64,000 bases of DNA from Paracoccaceae bacterium (GTDB lineage Bacteria; Pseudomonadota; Alphaproteobacteria; Rhodobacterales; Rhodobacteraceae), in contig CP075370.1 of NCBI GenBank assembly GCA_019454225.1, positions 4,086,001 to 4,150,000 of the forward strand, written 5' to 3'. Below, in pieces: positions 9,096-20,800 of the stretch. Each line of letters begins with the position of its first letter. Positions within the stretch are counted from its first letter, which is position 1. Position numbers and translations under genes: made by a program. The notes below the pieces were generated by a model that did no database searches, was not told where the DNA came from, and was given only the letters and a program-made list of their open reading frames with translations.

Positions 9096-9971
9096 TCAGC
9101 GCGTCGGCACCGGCACGTCGCCGCGATAGTCGTAGAAGCCCCGCCCGGTCTTGCGGCCCAGCCAGCCGGCCTCGACATATTTCGTCAGCAGCGGACAGGG
9201 GCGGTACTTGGTGTCGGCAAGGCCGTCGTGCAGCACGTTCATGATGGCAAGGCAGGTATCGAGCCCGATGAAATCGGCCAGTTCCAGCGGCCCCATCGGG
9301 TGATTGGCGCCCAGTTTCAGGCTCTGGTCGATCGACAGCACCGAGCCGACGCCTTCATACAGCGTATAGACCGCCTCGTTGATCATCGGCATCAGGATGC
9401 GGTTGACGATGAAGGCGGGGAAATCCTCGGCGCTGGCGGCCGTCTTGCCCAGCTTGGCGACCACGGCCAGCAGCGTCTGGTAGGTCGGGGCATCGGTCGC
9501 GATGCCGCGGATCAGCTCGACCAGCTGCATAACCGGGACCGGGTTCATGAAATGGAACCCCATGAACCGCTCGGGCCGGTCGGTGCGGCTGGCGAGGCGG
9601 GTGATCGAGATCGACGAGGTGTTCGAGGTCAGGATGGTCTGCGGCCCCAGATGCGGCGCCAGGGCGTCGAAGATCTTCTGCTTGACCGCCTCGTTCTCGG
9701 TCGCCGCCTCGATGATCAGGTCGAGCGGGCCGAGGTCGGCCAGATCCATCGTGGTGCGGATGCGCGCCATGGCGGCGGCCTTGTCCTCGGCCGAAACCTT
9801 GCCGCGCGCGACCTGGCGTTCGAGATTGCGGTCGATGGTGGCCACGGCCTTTTGCAGCACCTCGGCGTTCACATCGGTCAGCGTGACCTCATAGCCCGAC
9901 AGGGCAAAGACATGGGCGATGCCGTTGCCCATCTGGCCCGCGCCCACCACGCCCACGCTTCTGATGTCCAT
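9096..9971 (-). CDS. 3-hydroxybutyryl-CoA dehydrogenase
   Basis: A 291-residue NAD(P)-dependent dehydrogenase with the Rossmann motif GAGQMGNGIA at about residues 9-18, the NTSSISIT block near 115-122, the catalytic-histidine region GFHFMNPVP near 135-143 and the C-terminal GRKTGRGFYDY signature. This is the length and pattern of single-domain 3-hydroxybutyryl-CoA dehydrogenases, which interconvert acetoacetyl-CoA and 3-hydroxybutyryl-CoA in short-chain acid and PHB metabolism. The start MDIRSVGVVG at 9971 is chosen because upstream in-frame sequence is low complexity. It converges on the acyltransferase gene with 7 bases between stops. Confidence 0.92.
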   Translation of the reverse strand: MDIRSVGVVGAGQMGNGIAHVFALSGYEVTLTDVNAEVLQKAVATIDRNLERQVARGKVSAEDKAAAMARIRTTMDLADLGPLDLIIEAATENEAVKQKIFDALAPHLGPQTILTSNTSSISITRLASRTDRPERFMGFHFMNPVPVMQLVELIRGIATDAPTYQTLLAVVAKLGKTAASAEDFPAFIVNRILMPMINEAVYTLYEGVGSVLSIDQSLKLGANHPMGPLELADFIGLDTCLAIMNVLHDGLADTKYRPCPLLTKYVEAGWLGRKTGRGFYDYRGDVPVPTR

Positions 9972-10128
9972 CGCCGTTCCCCAGTGGCCGCTCGCCGCGC
10001 CTGACCATAGGCCGGGGGCAGGCGGAGGTGCAAGGCCGGGGGGTTTCCGCAAATTCGAGGTTTAGCGCTTTGGAAACCGAAGCTGTCCAGAGTGAGTCGC
10101 GGGTGTTGTGACGATCAGGTGGGTGGAC

Positions 10129-10950
10129 ATGGCCTATGCCTATGCGGGCGAGGGGTCGCTCGACTATTTTCCCTGCCACTACGGCGGGTCCAGACTGCTG
10201 TTCCGCGGGCCGCATCGCGACCTGGCGATGCCCTATGTGGTATCGCTGGGCGGGGCAGAGACCTATGGCCGGTTCATTCCGCGCCCCTGGCCCGATCTGG
10301 TCGAGGCGGCGACGGGCTGGCGCATGGTGAACCTCGGCTGCGTCAACGCGGGGCCGGATGCGTGGCTTGCCGATGCGGGCGCGCTGCGGGTGGCGCAGGG
10401 CGCGCGGGCGGCCGTTCTGCAGGTGACGGGGGCGGCCAACCTGTCGAACCGGCACTATGCGGTGCATCCCCGCCGCAATGACCGGTTCGTGCGCGCGAAC
10501 GGGCCGCTGCGCAGCCTGTTTCCCGAGGTGGATTTCACCAACTTTCACTTCACCCGCCATCTGCTCGGCACGCTGGCAGAGGTGTCGCCCGCCCGCTTTG
10601 CCACGCTCGCCGATGACCTGCGGGCGGCCTGGGTCGGCCGGATGCGGGCACTGATCGCGGGGCTGGGGGTGCCGGTGGTGCTGCTGTGGATCGGGCGCGC
10701 CCCGCCGCCGCCGCGCGGCACGCCTGCGGGCGGCGACCCCTATCTGATCGACGCGGCGATGATTGCCGCATTGCGCCGGGGCGTTTCCGACTATGTCGAG
10801 GTGGTACTCAGCCCCGATACGCTGGCGCAGGGGGTGCAGGGCATGGCCTTTGCCCCGATGGAGCGGCCCGCCGCCGAAGGGCTGCCGGGCCCCGCCGCAC
10901 ATGAGGAAATCGCGGCGCTGCTGTCGCCGGTTCTGGACCGGCTGACCTGA
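10129..10950 (+). CDS. DUF6473-like protein of unknown function
   Basis: A 273-residue soluble protein resembling the DUF6473 family common in Rhodobacteraceae. It has an N-terminal SLDYFPCHYGGSRLLFRGP block (residues 9-27), then GGAETYGRFIP and a VNLGCVNAGPDAWL segment. The Gly-Cys and Asn-Ala-Gly motifs and the later LWIGR strand suggest an alpha/beta fold like SGNH hydrolases or sulfotransferases, but no catalytic set can be assigned. The ATG at 10129 follows AGGTGGG and gives the family N terminus; a GTG at 10108 is possible. The biological role is unknown. Confidence 0.7.
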   Translation: MAYAYAGEGSLDYFPCHYGGSRLLFRGPHRDLAMPYVVSLGGAETYGRFIPRPWPDLVEAATGWRMVNLGCVNAGPDAWLADAGALRVAQGARAAVLQVTGAANLSNRHYAVHPRRNDRFVRANGPLRSLFPEVDFTNFHFTRHLLGTLAEVSPARFATLADDLRAAWVGRMRALIAGLGVPVVLLWIGRAPPPPRGTPAGGDPYLIDAAMIAALRRGVSDYVEVVLSPDTLAQGVQGMAFAPMERPAAEGLPGPAAHEEIAALLSPVLDRLT

Positions 10951-10959
10951 CAGGCAAAC

Positions 10960-10980
10960 GGGCGCCCCGGCGGGGCGCCC
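10960..10980. terminator. GC-rich hairpin between convergent genes
   Basis: GGGCGCCCC (10960-10968), a three-base loop and GGGGCGCCC (10972-10980). It lies 9 bases after the DUF6473 stop and 25 bases beyond the etfA stop on the other strand, so it can serve both. Confidence 0.65.
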
Positions 10981-11005
10981 GACATGCAGGCGGCGGATGC
11001 CGAGC

Positions 11006-11932
11006 CTACAGCTTTTCGATCATCTCGGGCACGACGGTGAACAGGTCGCCCACAAGGCCATAGTCGGCGACCTGGAAGATCGGTGCCTCCTCGTCCTTGT
11101 TGATCGCCACGATCACCTTGGAATCCTTCATCCCCGCCAGGTGCTGGATCGCGCCCGAGATGCCAACCGCCACATAGAGCTGCGGCGCCACGACCTTGCC
11201 GGTCTGGCCCACCTGCCAGTCGTTCGGCGCATAGCCCGAATCGACCGCCGCGCGCGACGCGCCCACGGCGGCACCGAGCTTGTCCGCCAGCCGCTCGATC
11301 AGCGCGAAATCGGCCTCGGAACCCACGCCGCGGCCGCCCGAAACCACAATGCCCGCACTGGTCAGCTCGGGGCGGTCGCTGGCCGCCACGCGATCCTCGA
11401 CCCAGGACGACAGCGAACCGTCAGCGCCGGTTGCCACCGCCTCGACCGGCGCGGCGCCACCCGTCCCGGCGGCCTGGAAGGTTGCCGTGCGGATCGTCAT
11501 CACCTTGACCGGGTCCGACGACTTGACCGTCTGGATCGCGTTGCCCGCATAGATCGGCCGTTCGAACGTGTCGGCGTCGATGACGGCCGTCACCTCCGAG
11601 ATCACCATCACATCCAGCAGCGCCGCCACCCGCGGCAGCACGCTTTTCGAGAAGGCGCCCGATGCCGCCGCGATATGCGAATAGCCGCCCGCAAGCGACA
11701 CGACCAGGGCCGCAACCGGCTCGGCCAGACCGTGGCAGAACACGTGGTCGTCCGCGAACAGCACCTTGGCCACGCCCGACAGGCCCGCAGCCTCGGCCGC
11801 CGCCGCGTCGCCGCCCTGTCCGGCGACCAGCACATGCACCTCGCCCAGTCCCGACACGGCCGTCAGCGCCTTGGCCACGGAATCGGTCGCAAGCTGCCCG
11901 TCGTTCACATCCGCAATCAGAAGAACGGCCAT
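11006..11932 (-). CDS. etfA: Electron transfer flavoprotein subunit alpha
   Basis: A 308-residue ETF alpha subunit. The C-terminal FAD-binding domain contains the [20 protein letters not shown] motif near residues 193-212 and the [10 protein letters not shown] signature near 264-273. It pairs with EtfB to accept electrons from acyl-CoA dehydrogenases and pass them to ETF:ubiquinone oxidoreductase. Two acyl-CoA dehydrogenases in this window (mcd and the one at 49.9 kb) are candidate donors. Its ATG overlaps the etfB stop (ATGA), so synthesis of the two subunits is coupled. Confidence 0.96.
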   Translation of the reverse strand: MAVLLIADVNDGQLATDSVAKALTAVSGLGEVHVLVAGQGGDAAAAEAAGLSGVAKVLFADDHVFCHGLAEPVAALVVSLAGGYSHIAAASGAFSKSVLPRVAALLDVMVISEVTAVIDADTFERPIYAGNAIQTVKSSDPVKVMTIRTATFQAAGTGGAAPVEAVATGADGSLSSWVEDRVAASDRPELTSAGIVVSGGRGVGSEADFALIERLADKLGAAVGASRAAVDSGYAPNDWQVGQTGKVVAPQLYVAVGISGAIQHLAGMKDSKVIVAINKDEEAPIFQVADYGLVGDLFTVVPEMIEKL

Positions 11933-12693
11933 CAGATCACCCCCGCTTCGTCTTTCAGTTTCGCGATGAGCTCGTCCACCGAACCCACGCGCACCCCGGC
12001 CTTGCGGCCCGCCGGTTCCACCGTCTTCAGAACCGTCAGCCGCGGGCTGACATCGACCCCGTAGTCGGCCGGTGTCTTTTCCTCGAGCGGCTTCTTCTTG
12101 GCCTTCATGATGTTCGGCAGCGAGGCATAGCGCGGCTCGTTCAGCCGCAGGTCCACCGTCACGATGGCGGGCATCTTCACCCGGATCACCTGAAGCCCGC
12201 CGTCGACCTCGCGGGTCACGGTGGCATGGTCGCCCTCGACCACCACCTCGCTGGCAAAGGTCGCCTGCGACCAGCCCAGCAGCGCGGACAGCATCTGACC
12301 GGTCGCGTTCATGTCGTTGTCGATCGCCTGCTTGCCGCAGAGGATCATGCCGGGCTGTTCGTCCCGGGCCACCGCCGCCAGCAGCTTGGCCACGGCAAGG
12401 GGTTCGATGTCGACATGAACGTCCGATGCCGCCTCGATCAGGATCGCACGGTCCGCACCCATCGCCAGCGCCGTACGCAGCGTTTCCTGGCTCTGCTTCA
12501 CGCCGACCGAGACCACCACGATCTCGGTGGCGATGCCCTTCTCGCGCAGGCGGATCGCCTCTTCCACCGCGATCTCGTCAAACGGGTTCATCGACATCTT
12601 CACATTGGCAAGATCGACGCCCGTTCCGTCCGCCTTCACGCGAACCTTCACGTTGTAGTCGATCACCCGCTTCACAGGCACAAGGACCTTCAT
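11932..12693 (-). CDS. etfB: Electron transfer flavoprotein subunit beta
   Basis: A 253-residue ETF beta subunit starting [18 protein letters not shown], with the AMP-binding core and the conserved arm sequence ending [20 protein letters not shown] near 171-190, the recognition loop that contacts acyl-CoA dehydrogenases. First gene of the etfBA pair. A GGGAG ribosome site is upstream of 12693. Confidence 0.96.
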   Translation of the reverse strand: MKVLVPVKRVIDYNVKVRVKADGTGVDLANVKMSMNPFDEIAVEEAIRLREKGIATEIVVVSVGVKQSQETLRTALAMGADRAILIEAASDVHVDIEPLAVAKLLAAVARDEQPGMILCGKQAIDNDMNATGQMLSALLGWSQATFASEVVVEGDHATVTREVDGGLQVIRVKMPAIVTVDLRLNEPRYASLPNIMKAKKKPLEEKTPADYGVDVSPRLTVLKTVEPAGRKAGVRVGSVDELIAKLKDEAGVI

Positions 12694-12813
12694 CCGATAC
12701 GTCTCCCGAATGACAGAATGTTGCGCAGCTAGATACCGCGTCGCGGACCTGCGCGACAGACCAAATGCGACCGGCGCGATGCCCGCGACGCCGCGTTTTC
12801 CCGGGGCGCGCCG

Positions 12814-13392
12814 CTATCGCGTCAGGCCCGGCACCCACAACACGTCGGCGCGGCCCTCGTCGTTGGCGATGCGCCCGGCGACGAAGAACCAGTCCGACAG
12901 GCGGTTCAGGTAGCGCACCGCCTCGGGGTTCACGTCCTCGACCGTGGCCAGTTCCACCACCAGCCGCTCGGCCCGCCGGCAGACCGTGCGGCACAGGTGC
13001 AGATGCGCCGCCAGTGCCGTTCCGCCCGGCAGGATGAAGCTTTTCAACGGCTTCAGCCGTGCCGGATCGTTCCAGGCGTCGATCTCGGATTCCAGGCGCG
13101 CCACCTGGCCATCGATCATCCGCAGCGGCGTGTAGGGGCGCGTCTCGTCCAGGTGCCGGTCGGGGGTGCAGAGGTCGGCGCCCAGGTCGAACAGGTCGTT
13201 CGAGATGCGCGCGAGGCCCGCATCCATCTCGGCCGGCGCATGCAGGCGGGCAAGGCCGATGGTGGCGTTCGTCTCGTCCACCGTGCCATAGGCCTGCACC
13301 CGCAGCGAATGCTTCGCCACCCGGGCGCCGTTGCCCAGGGCGGTTTCCCCGGCATCGCCGGTCTTGGTGTAGATTTTCGACAGGACGACCAT
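12814..13392 (-). CDS. ATP:cob(I)alamin adenosyltransferase, PduO type
   Basis: A 192-residue enzyme that adenosylates cob(I)alamin to coenzyme B12. The ATP-binding N terminus SKIYTKTGDAGET (residues 5-17) and the C-terminal CRRAERLVVEL and LNRLSDWFFVAGR blocks are the PduO-family signatures. Adenosylcobalamin is needed by the mutases of the ethylmalonyl-CoA pathway, which fits the partial mcd in this window. The start at 13392 (MVVLSKIYTKTG) is preferred over 13431, which adds an atypical tail. The next gene upstream ends 7 bases away. Confidence 0.93.
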   Translation of the reverse strand: MVVLSKIYTKTGDAGETALGNGARVAKHSLRVQAYGTVDETNATIGLARLHAPAEMDAGLARISNDLFDLGADLCTPDRHLDETRPYTPLRMIDGQVARLESEIDAWNDPARLKPLKSFILPGGTALAAHLHLCRTVCRRAERLVVELATVEDVNPEAVRYLNRLSDWFFVAGRIANDEGRADVLWVPGLTR

Positions 13393-13399
13393 GCGCTGC

Positions 13400-13609
13400 T
13401 CAGCTCCCCGTGGCGCCGCGCAGGGTGACATAGATCAGGATGATCGCCACCGCCCCCGCCTGCGCATAGATGCGGTACCGCATGATGCGGTTCGCGTGCT
13501 TCTTGTTGAAATCGCCGCCCCGGGCGAACCCGCCCACGCCGACCATGAGGATGACCAGCACCAGCAGACAGGCGGCGATGGCGACGATCAGAAGCGGGTC
13601 GTTGAACAT
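13400..13609 (-). CDS. Twin transmembrane (HIG1-like) small membrane protein
   Basis: A 69-residue protein with two membrane helices (about 6-26 and 46-66) joined by a short loop GGFARGGDFNKKHANRIMR. This matches the twin-transmembrane HIG1-domain proteins found next to cobalamin adenosyltransferase or etf genes in Rhodobacteraceae. HIG1 proteins associate with respiratory complexes in other organisms; the function here is not established. The ATG at 13609 follows a GGGGGG run. Confidence 0.8.
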   Translation of the reverse strand: MFNDPLLIVAIAACLLVLVILMVGVGGFARGGDFNKKHANRIMRYRIYAQAGAVAIILIYVTLRGATGS

Positions 13610-13666
13610 GGGTCCCCCCGGGGTTGATCCGCCCAATCTAGCCCCGGGCGGCGAAAAGGCGAAGGG

Positions 13667-14494
13667 TCAGCCTTGTCGCGCCACCCAGTCGAGCGCGCGG
13701 GTCGGCAACAGGCGGCGCAGCGCGCCCATCAGGTACGTGGGCGTGGTCACGTAGTAGCGCGCGCGCGGCCGCGCGGATTCGAGCGCATGGACCAGTTTCG
13801 CGGTCACGGCGGCGGGCGGCAGTTCGAACCGGTCCTTCTTCAGCGCGGGCTTGTAGAGCCGGTCCAGAAGGCTGGCGTATTCCGCCGATCGGGCCGAGCC
13901 GCGCCAGTCGATCCAGCGTTCGAAATGCGGGATCGCGTTCTCGCGGATCTTCGTGGCGATCGGGCCGGGCTCGATCAGGATCACCTCGATGCCCGTGCCC
14001 GCCATTTCCAGGCGCATCACGTCGGTCAGCCCCTCGAGCGCGTGCTTGGTCGCCACATAGGCGCCCCGCCATTTCAGCGCCACGAAGCCCAGGACCGAGG
14101 AACACTGCACGATCCGGCCGCCCCCCTGCGCCCGCATCACCGCGATGGCCCGCCGTGTCAGGTCGTGCCAGCCGAAGAGATTGGTCTCGAAGATCGCGCG
14201 CAGGGCGTCGGTGGGCAGGTCCTCCACCGCGCCGGGGCAGGCAAAGGCGCCGTTGTTGAACAGCGCGTCCAGCCGGCCGCCGCGCGCCGCCACCTCGGCC
14301 ATCGCGGCGGCGATGCTGCCGGGGTCGGCATAGTCCAGCCGGAAACTCTCCAGACCCTCGGCCCGCAGCCTCTCGCAATCGGCCTCGGCCCGGCAGGTGG
14401 CATAGACGCGCCAGCCGCGCGCCGCCATCCCGCGCGCCGCATCAAGGCCGATGCCAGAGGAACATCCGGTGATCAGAAGGGTACGCTGTGTCAT
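13667..14494 (-). CDS. Short-chain dehydrogenase/reductase
   Basis: A 275-residue SDR with the nucleotide-binding TGCSSGIG motif at residues 8-15, a conserved NNGAF replacing the usual NNAG, the active-site serine in QCSSVLGF and the YVATK catalytic Tyr/Lys near 150-154. It belongs to the classical SDR group that acts on retinol-, steroid- or lipid-type alcohols, and its C-terminal helix-rich tail suggests membrane association. The substrate is unknown. It is transcribed in the same direction as the twin-membrane gene, 57 bases away. Confidence 0.85.
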   Translation of the reverse strand: MTQRTLLITGCSSGIGLDAARGMAARGWRVYATCRAEADCERLRAEGLESFRLDYADPGSIAAAMAEVAARGGRLDALFNNGAFACPGAVEDLPTDALRAIFETNLFGWHDLTRRAIAVMRAQGGGRIVQCSSVLGFVALKWRGAYVATKHALEGLTDVMRLEMAGTGIEVILIEPGPIATKIRENAIPHFERWIDWRGSARSAEYASLLDRLYKPALKKDRFELPPAAVTAKLVHALESARPRARYYVTTPTYLMGALRRLLPTRALDWVARQG

Positions 14495-14553
14495 GGTTCG
14501 GCCCGGCTGGTTGCCGGGGTACACCTAGATCGCCGTGTTCCGGAATGTAAGTC

Positions 14554-15051
14554 TCACGGCTGTGGCTTTGAGAGGAGTCTTTCAGCGACGTATCCCTGGA
14601 TTCCGTCGCCTTCGATCTTGATGAGGACCCATCCGTTTTCGGGGTTTTCGACGACGGTTACGGCCTCGTTTCGTGTGAGGCGTCCGATGACGGGTTCGGT
14701 GGTGGAGGGTCCCTGGCGGACGTTGACGGCGTTTGCGGAGACGTAGCGGAGGGGGAGGGGGTCGGCGGTGGGCGCGGTGGCGGCGGGTGCGGCTGCCGGG
14801 GGTGTGGCGGCGGGCGGTGTGGCGGGGGTGAAGCTTGCGGGGGTGAGGCTTGCGGCGAGGCGGCCGGGCGCCGGTTCGGGGGCGCGGGCTGCGGGGACGG
14901 CGGCGGGGGCGGGGCGTGCGGGGGGCAGGTCGGCATAGGCCTCGGGGGCGTAATGCCCGGCCAGGCCGAAGCGCGCCTGGCCGTGGTCGCGGCCCCCGAT
15001 CAGCAGGACCAGGAACATCGCGGCGGCGAGAAGGCTGAGCAGTCTGACCAT
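14554..15051 (-). CDS. Exported SH3-domain (SH3b) protein
   Basis: A 165-residue protein. A hydrophobic N-terminal helix (about residues 3-19) acts as signal or anchor, then a proline/alanine-rich linker (about 40-100) and a C-terminal bacterial SH3 domain with the typical VNVRQGPSTTEPVIGRL and GWVLIKIEG motifs. Such proteins are periplasmic and usually bind peptidoglycan or modulate amidases. It is divergent from parC. The linker is encoded by highly repetitive GC-rich DNA. An upstream in-frame extension to 15297 is arginine/proline-rich and is rejected. Confidence 0.8.
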   Translation of the reverse strand: MVRLLSLLAAAMFLVLLIGGRDHGQARFGLAGHYAPEAYADLPPARPAPAAVPAARAPEPAPGRLAASLTPASFTPATPPAATPPAAAPAATAPTADPLPLRYVSANAVNVRQGPSTTEPVIGRLTRNEAVTVVENPENGWVLIKIEGDGIQGYVAERLLSKPQP

Positions 15052-15332
15052 GGGCGGCAACCGATTCCGGACGATTTCCGTTCGTTTACCATGCTTTCGC
15101 GGCGCGGCGGGCCAAAAAAGCGGCAGGCTGCGACGGCCCCCCCCGAGCATGCCCCGAGCGGACCCCCGAATGCCCGCCGTGCGCCCCCCGGGGCGCGCCG
15201 CCGGGTGGCCGCCCCGGAACGGCCTCCCGAAGCGGACCCCGGACCGTGCCGCGGGGCCCGCGGTGCGGGGTCCGGGCCCGCGGCGCGCAATCCGCACTGG
15301 ACCGGTCCGCGCCCGCGCCTTACACCACCGCC

Positions 15333-17714
<2,382 letters not shown>

Positions 17715-17734
17715 GCGGGCGGAGGGAGGATAGG

Positions 17735-17767
17735 CCCATCCCCGCAGGCCGGGTCTGCGGGGATGGG
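17735..17767. terminator. Strong inverted repeat between parC and the RTX gene
   Basis: Perfect 13-base arms (CCCATCCCCGCAG at 17735-17747 and its complement at 17755-17767) with a 7-base loop, located 20 bases after the parC stop and 40 bases beyond the RTX gene stop. Most likely a bidirectional terminator. Confidence 0.75.
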
Positions 17768-17807
17768 CGAAAGTCGCCGGGCGGCAGGCGCCGCCCGGCA
17801 GGGCCGG

Positions 17808-20800
17808 TCAGAGGATCAGGTCGTCCTCGGTGATCGTCACGCCGGAGTAGAGCTGGATGCGGTAATCGACCGCGCGGTCGCCGTCGAAGTCGATCGACAG
17901 CCAGTCCTGCGTTGCCGAATACTGCACCTGCCCCAGGCCGCTCGCGGCGAAGCCCGCCGAGCCGATGAAGGTCAGATCGAAGGCGGACAGGTCGATCTTG
18001 TCGATGCCCTGCTCGAAGTCCATGACATGCAGCCGCGGCACGTTGTCGAACGTGCCGGGCGTCACCTTCAGGATGAAGGTATCGGCACCGGAACCGCCGT
18101 AGAGCGAATCCCTGCCGGTCCCCCCATCGAGGAAGTCGTTGCCGTCCCCCCCATAGAGCACGTCGATGGCGGCACCGCCGAACAGGCGGTCGTTGCCGCT
18201 GCCGCCATAGAGCGTATCCACCCCACCGCCGCCGAGCAGGCGGTCAGCGCCGCTTCCGCCGTAGAGCTCATCGGCGCCCTGCCGGCCGAAGATCGTGTCG
18301 CTGCCGGAGGCCCCGTCGATGATGTCGGCGGAACTCGTGCCCTCGTAGATCGCCGAGATCCCCGCCTGCACGTTCAGCGACACCGTCAGCGGCACGCCGA
18401 AATCGCCATCGGACACCTCGAAGTTGGCGGTGTAGCTGCCCGAGGCTTCGGTCGTCTCGTAGACCATCGCCTCGAACTGCGCCTGGGTCAGGATGTCGTC
18501 CACCATGACCTCGACACCGTTCAGGAGCAGCCTGCCCGCCTCCGGCCCCGTCAGCAGGGTGTAGGACAGGTCATCGCCATCGGGGTCGATGATGCCCGCC
18601 TCGGGGAAGAGCCGCGCGCCGCGGGCGCCCGCCTCGACCGTGTCGGGCGTCCAGACCGCCAGGCCGATGCCGCCGCCGGGGGGATCGTTCTGGTCGTTGA
18701 CAGTGATCGTCAGCACCTCCTCGCGCGTCAGCCCGCCCGCATCGGTGGCGGTGATGGTCACCTGCACGGTCGGCTCCGTCTCGTGGTCGAGCGTCTCGCC
18801 CGCCACAAGCCGCAGCATCCAGGGCAGGCCCGGACCGGCCGCTGCGACGATCTCGAAGCGCGGGTCGTCAACGGTCAGCGTCACCGTATCGGCCGCGTTC
18901 GGGTCGGTCGCGCCCAGCCGGGTGATGTCGGCACCATCCGCGTTCTCGTCCACCGACGGCGTATCGTCGTCGAACAGGATATCGTCCGGCGCCACGTTCA
19001 GCAGGTCGGCCGCGGCCAGCGTCACGTCGTTGAACACGAAGTTCTCGACACTGGTCGCCGTTGTCGTGTGGGTGCCGTCGCTGAGCGTATAGACCCCGCC
19101 CGATTCCGAGATGGCATACATCGCCCAGTCAAGGTCGAAGATGCCCGTGTCGGTGCCCGCGCCGCCGAACAGAGCATTGTTGCCCGAACCGCCGATCAGC
19201 GTGTCGTTGCCGGTGCCGCCGGTCAGGGTGTCATTTCCGGCACCGCCGTCCAGGATGTGGCCGCCGTTGGCACCGACAAGCGCATCGTTGCCCGCCCCGC
19301 CAACGAGGTTCTCGACCGAGATCAGCACGTTGTTGCCGATGTCGCTGCCGAATGCGACGCCGAGGCCCAGGTTGGCAAAGACCGCGGCATTGCTTTCGCT
19401 GAAGTCGGCCGTATCGCTGCCCGACCCGCCGTTCATCGTGTCGTCGCCGCCACGTCCCGCCAGCGTGTCGTTGCCGTCGCCACCCTGCAGCAGGTTCGAC
19501 CCGCCATCGCCACGCAGGTTGTCATCCTGCGACGACCCGCTGAGGTTCTCGACCGAGGTGAACGACAGCGATCCGCCGCCGGTCGCCGTTCCCGCCGCAA
19601 GGTCGGCCTCGGTGGCCTGCAGGAAGGCGACGGTATCGGTGCCGTCCCCGGCATCGAAGGTGCCGCTGCCGGTTCCCATCGTCAGGATGTCGTCGCCGTC
19701 ACCCCCCTCCAGCGTCGTGTCACCGGTGACGGTGAACGGCATCGGAACGGTGCCCGGGACAGTATTGTCCTCGACCACGACGGTCGGGTTCAGACTGCTG
19801 CCCAGGATGCGGATGGTGTCGGCGGTGACGCCGGTGATCGTGTTGTCGGTAAAGACCAGCGGCCCGTAGGCGCCCCAGGCCACGAAACCCGCATGGGTGC
19901 CCGAGATCGCGTTGCCGGTCACCGTGGCATCGCCACCCATCACGAAGATGCCGTCGGCACCGCCGGTGGACACCTGCACCCAGTTGCCGGTGACGCTGAT
20001 CGCGTCGCCCGCCGCGCCGTTCACCCAGATGCCCGACACCCCGCGCCCGTCTGCCGCCGCGCTGTAACCGGATCCTGCAACCAGCAGGTTGCCGGTGAAG
20101 GCCGCGCCATCGCCCTCCAGCCGGACAAAGCCCGACCCGAAGGCGAAACCGCCATGCGCCCCATAGGCCTCGATGATGCTGTTGGTCACCGTCGAACCGG
20201 CCGCCAGCGTCAGGTTGTTGCCGCCCCAGCCGGTGAAGTTCGTGCCGGTCCCGGTGTCGACCGAGGTCGAGGGCTTGCTGAGCGTGACGCCGTCGAGCGT
20301 CGCACCATCCACCGTCACCTGCACGCGGCCGCCGATCACCGTCTCGCCGGTGCCGCGCGCGCCGTCATCCGCTGCGACGCCCGCCTGCGCACCGAAGATG
20401 TCCAGCGCCTTGTTGACGATGACATCGCCGTCAAAGGTGCCCGCCGCGATCTCGATGTATTCGCCGATCCCGCCCGTTGCAGCGTCGATCGCCTCCTGCA
20501 GGGTGGCGAACCCGCCCAGCAGGTTGCCGTCGACATCGTAAAGCTTGATGTCGGCGAACAGCGCCGTGGTGGACAGGGTGATGTCGGCGAACTGGATGAA
20601 CTCGACGTTGGCGAGCGTATCCTCCCCGTCGGTCCCCGCGCCGTCGGTCAGCACCAGAAGCGCCGGGGCGCCCGTCCAGGTGTAGTCGGACACGTTCCCC
20701 GACACCACGAAGGTGTCGTTGTTGCCGCCGCCATCGACCGTGTCGTTGCCCTCGCCGCCGGTCACCGTGTCATCGCCGTTGCGCGCTGCGATGATGTCCG